Position numbers and translations under genes: made by a program | Notes under the pieces: generated by a model | Seen by the model: only the letters and a program-made list of their open reading frames with translations | Databases searched by the model: none | What the model was told of the DNA's origin: nothing | Shown here: one piece after another, positions 6,320-7,510 of the stretch | How the letters are laid out: each line of letters opens with the position of its first letter | Position numbering within the stretch: position 1 is the first letter of the stretch | Assembly: GCA_002390305.1 (NCBI GenBank) | Contig: DGPE01000079.1 | Location: forward strand, 2,508 to 10,017 | Reading direction: 5' to 3' | Source of the DNA: Micrococcales bacterium UBA4448 | Lineage (GTDB): Bacteria; Actinomycetota; Actinomycetes; Actinomycetales; Microbacteriaceae | DNA length: 7,510 bases

Positions 6320-7508
6320 TGTTTTCTCCCTTGCCTGCAAGTGCTTTTCGTTCGGCAATTGTCTGCCTCTTGGCAGCCTCCTTAGAAGACTTCTCCACCT
6401 TGCCGGCGGCTAGCTGGTTGGCTACGCGGAACTCTCCCCTGCCCGCATACGATGCGGCCTTTGCGGAAAGGTCAAACCCTGAGAATCTGTGCCCAGACGC
6501 GAAGAACTTATTCCTGGCAAGCAGCTGAACCATTGGGTGAGTGAACATAGTCACTATTAGAAGGTCGATCAAGGTAGTTAGACCCAGAGTAAATGCAAAC
6601 CCTCGGACCGATGAGCTGGTGAGAAGATACAGCACGACTGCTGCTGTAAAGCTGACGGCATCTGAAATCAAGATTGTTCGAAGCGCACGCTTCCATCCGG
6701 CTTCCACCGCGGCTTCAAGATTCCTGCCGTCTCGAAGCTCATCCCTAATTCTCTCGAAATACACGATGAAAGAGTCAGCAGTAATACCGATGGCAACAAT
6801 CAAACCAGCAACTCCAGCAAGGGAAAGCCGGTAACCCTGTCTCCACGACAGGAACGCAATGGCCAGATAGACCAGCAGTGCCGCAACGATGAGCGAGCCG
6901 AGCACTACAGTCGCTAGACCTCGATACTGAAAGGTCATGTAGATCACTACGAAGATAAGTCCAATAAGGCCGGCTATCAGACCAGACCTCAAGGATTCAT
7001 CGCCGAGGGTGGCCGAGATGTTCTCCTGTGACTGAACCTCAAATCCGATTGGTAGGGCACCATATTTCAGCTGATCAGATAGGACCGTCGCCGATTCCTG
7101 AGTAAATGATCCCGTTATTTGTGCCTGCCCATTGGTAATGACGGCATTAGTCGAAGGAGCAGTTATAACAAGGCCGTCGAGTGTGATTGCGAATTGATCG
7201 GCCGGAGATGGCTGACCGAAGAGTCTGGCGGTAACCTGTCCGAATGCCTCTGTTCCTTCGGCGTTGAATTCAAGATTGACCGCCCAAGTGTTGGTAGATG
7301 CTCCGGTTTGAGTTGTAACAGTACCTGCGCTGGCGTCTGAGATACTCGCGCCCTGGACTTCAACTGGCCCGAGGATGTATCTATACAAATAGTTTTCGTC
7401 GCAAGTCACGAGCGCTCTGGTTGGGTCGTCTACCTGCCCTGGCTGCCGGAACACTGAAAGACAATCCAGCTGTTCGAACTCAGCTATTACCTTTTCTGTT
7501 GCCCAGGC
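6312..7508 (-). CDS. secD: Protein translocase subunit SecD (partial, N-terminus off right edge)
   Basis: SecD is the partner of SecF in the Sec translocon auxiliary complex. The frame stays open to the right edge, and 398 C-terminal residues are visible out of an expected 550-600. Missing are the first membrane helix and part of the exported P1 domain. Counting from the edge, the end of P1 (about 1-165) includes DGLVITAPS and PIGFEVQSQENISATLG. Five membrane helices follow (about 174-191, 198-219, 226-247, 281-300 and 304-325), with GLIVAIGITADSFIVYFERI (235-254), GWKRALRTILISDAVSFTAA (271-290) and FTLGLTTLIDLLIVTMFTHP (306-325). The tail of about 70 residues is rich in Lys, Glu and Ala and is cytoplasmic. 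The only visible cysteines, C16 and C36, lie in the exported part. The GTG at 7454 is an internal Val codon, not the start. Confidence 0.96.
   Translation of the reverse strand, partial: AWATEKVIAEFEQLDCLSVFRQPGQVDDPTRALVTCDENYLYRYILGPVEVQGASISDASAGTVTTQTGASTNTWAVNLEFNAEGTEAFGQVTARLFGQPSPADQFAITLDGLVITAPSTNAVITNGQAQITGSFTQESATVLSDQLKYGALPIGFEVQSQENISATLGDESLRSGLIAGLIGLIFVVIYMTFQYRGLATVVLGSLIVAALLVYLAIAFLSWRQGYRLSLAGVAGLIVAIGITADSFIVYFERIRDELRDGRNLEAAVEAGWKRALRTILISDAVSFTAAVVLYLLTSSSVRGFAFTLGLTTLIDLLIVTMFTHPMVQLLARNKFFASGHRFSGFDLSAKAASYAGRGEFRVANQLAAGKVEKSSKEAAKRQTIAERKALAGKGENNE
6326..6330 (-). promoter_or_regulatory. Ribosome binding site of secF inside the secD 3' end
   Basis: GGGAG on the minus strand lies six nucleotides before the secF ATG at 6319, within the last codons of secD. 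It decides between the two possible secF starts in favour of the shorter protein. Confidence 0.75.
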
Positions 7509-7510
7509 TG

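Noticed and set aside
6320..6358. Longer SecF beginning at the ATG at 6358
   Set aside because: It would add 13 residues with no SecF similarity and overlap secD by 47 nt. The ATG at 6319 has a well-placed GGGAG and the classic stop-start overlap.
7452..7454. GTG as a start for the right-edge gene
   Set aside because: The frame continues without a stop to the window edge with SecD-like sequence, and it lacks the first SecD helix. The GTG is an internal valine and the gene is cut by the edge.
1..7510. A novel defence system, mobile element, CRISPR array or RNA gene
   Set aside because: Both strands are filled by six recognisable chromosomal genes. I saw no transposase, integrase, toxin-antitoxin pair, tRNA-like cloverleaf, regularly spaced repeats or compositional break.

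Overview
The window reads as a core chromosomal segment of a free-living actinobacterium. The gene order secD-secF-rel on one strand, facing a membrane-anchored cyclophilin, matches the arrangement known in Actinomycetota such as Mycobacterium tuberculosis. G+C looks by eye to be near one half, low for the phylum. Together with very tight spacing, this hints at a streamlined lineage such as the small freshwater Microbacteriaceae. That placement is inference, not something I could test.

Layout: (1) 2-1015, minus strand: rarA, with its 3' end cut by the left edge. (2) 1016-1067: a 52-bp divergent gap, the only clear promoter region. (3) 1068-3085, plus strand: a two-gene unit of a membrane-anchored cyclophilin-type prolyl isomerase and, 23 bp later, a coiled-coil protein with three DUF349-like repeats starting at TTG. 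(4) 3086-3088: three bases between convergent stop codons. (5) 3089-7508, minus strand: secD (5' end off the right edge), secF (8-nt overlap with secD) and rel (30 nt after secF), which looks like one transcription unit read from right to left.

How the genes fit together: SecD and SecF form the proton-driven auxiliary membrane complex of the Sec translocon. The cyclophilin domain is predicted to lie outside the membrane, where it could help newly exported proteins fold. Rel makes and degrades (p)ppGpp and is probably co-transcribed with secDF. RarA is an AAA+ ATPase that acts at stalled replication forks. The DUF349 protein has no function I can assign from sequence.

I see no tRNA, rRNA, CRISPR array, transposon, prophage gene or long repeat, and no gene-free stretch over 300 bases. 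All six genes belong to recognisable families and appear intact apart from the edge truncations. I found no convincing undescribed system. The most useful points are the DUF349 gene and its conserved neighbourhood, paired cysteines in two predicted exported domains, a possibly leaderless rarA start, the 3-bp convergent junction, and the absence of apt between secF and rel.
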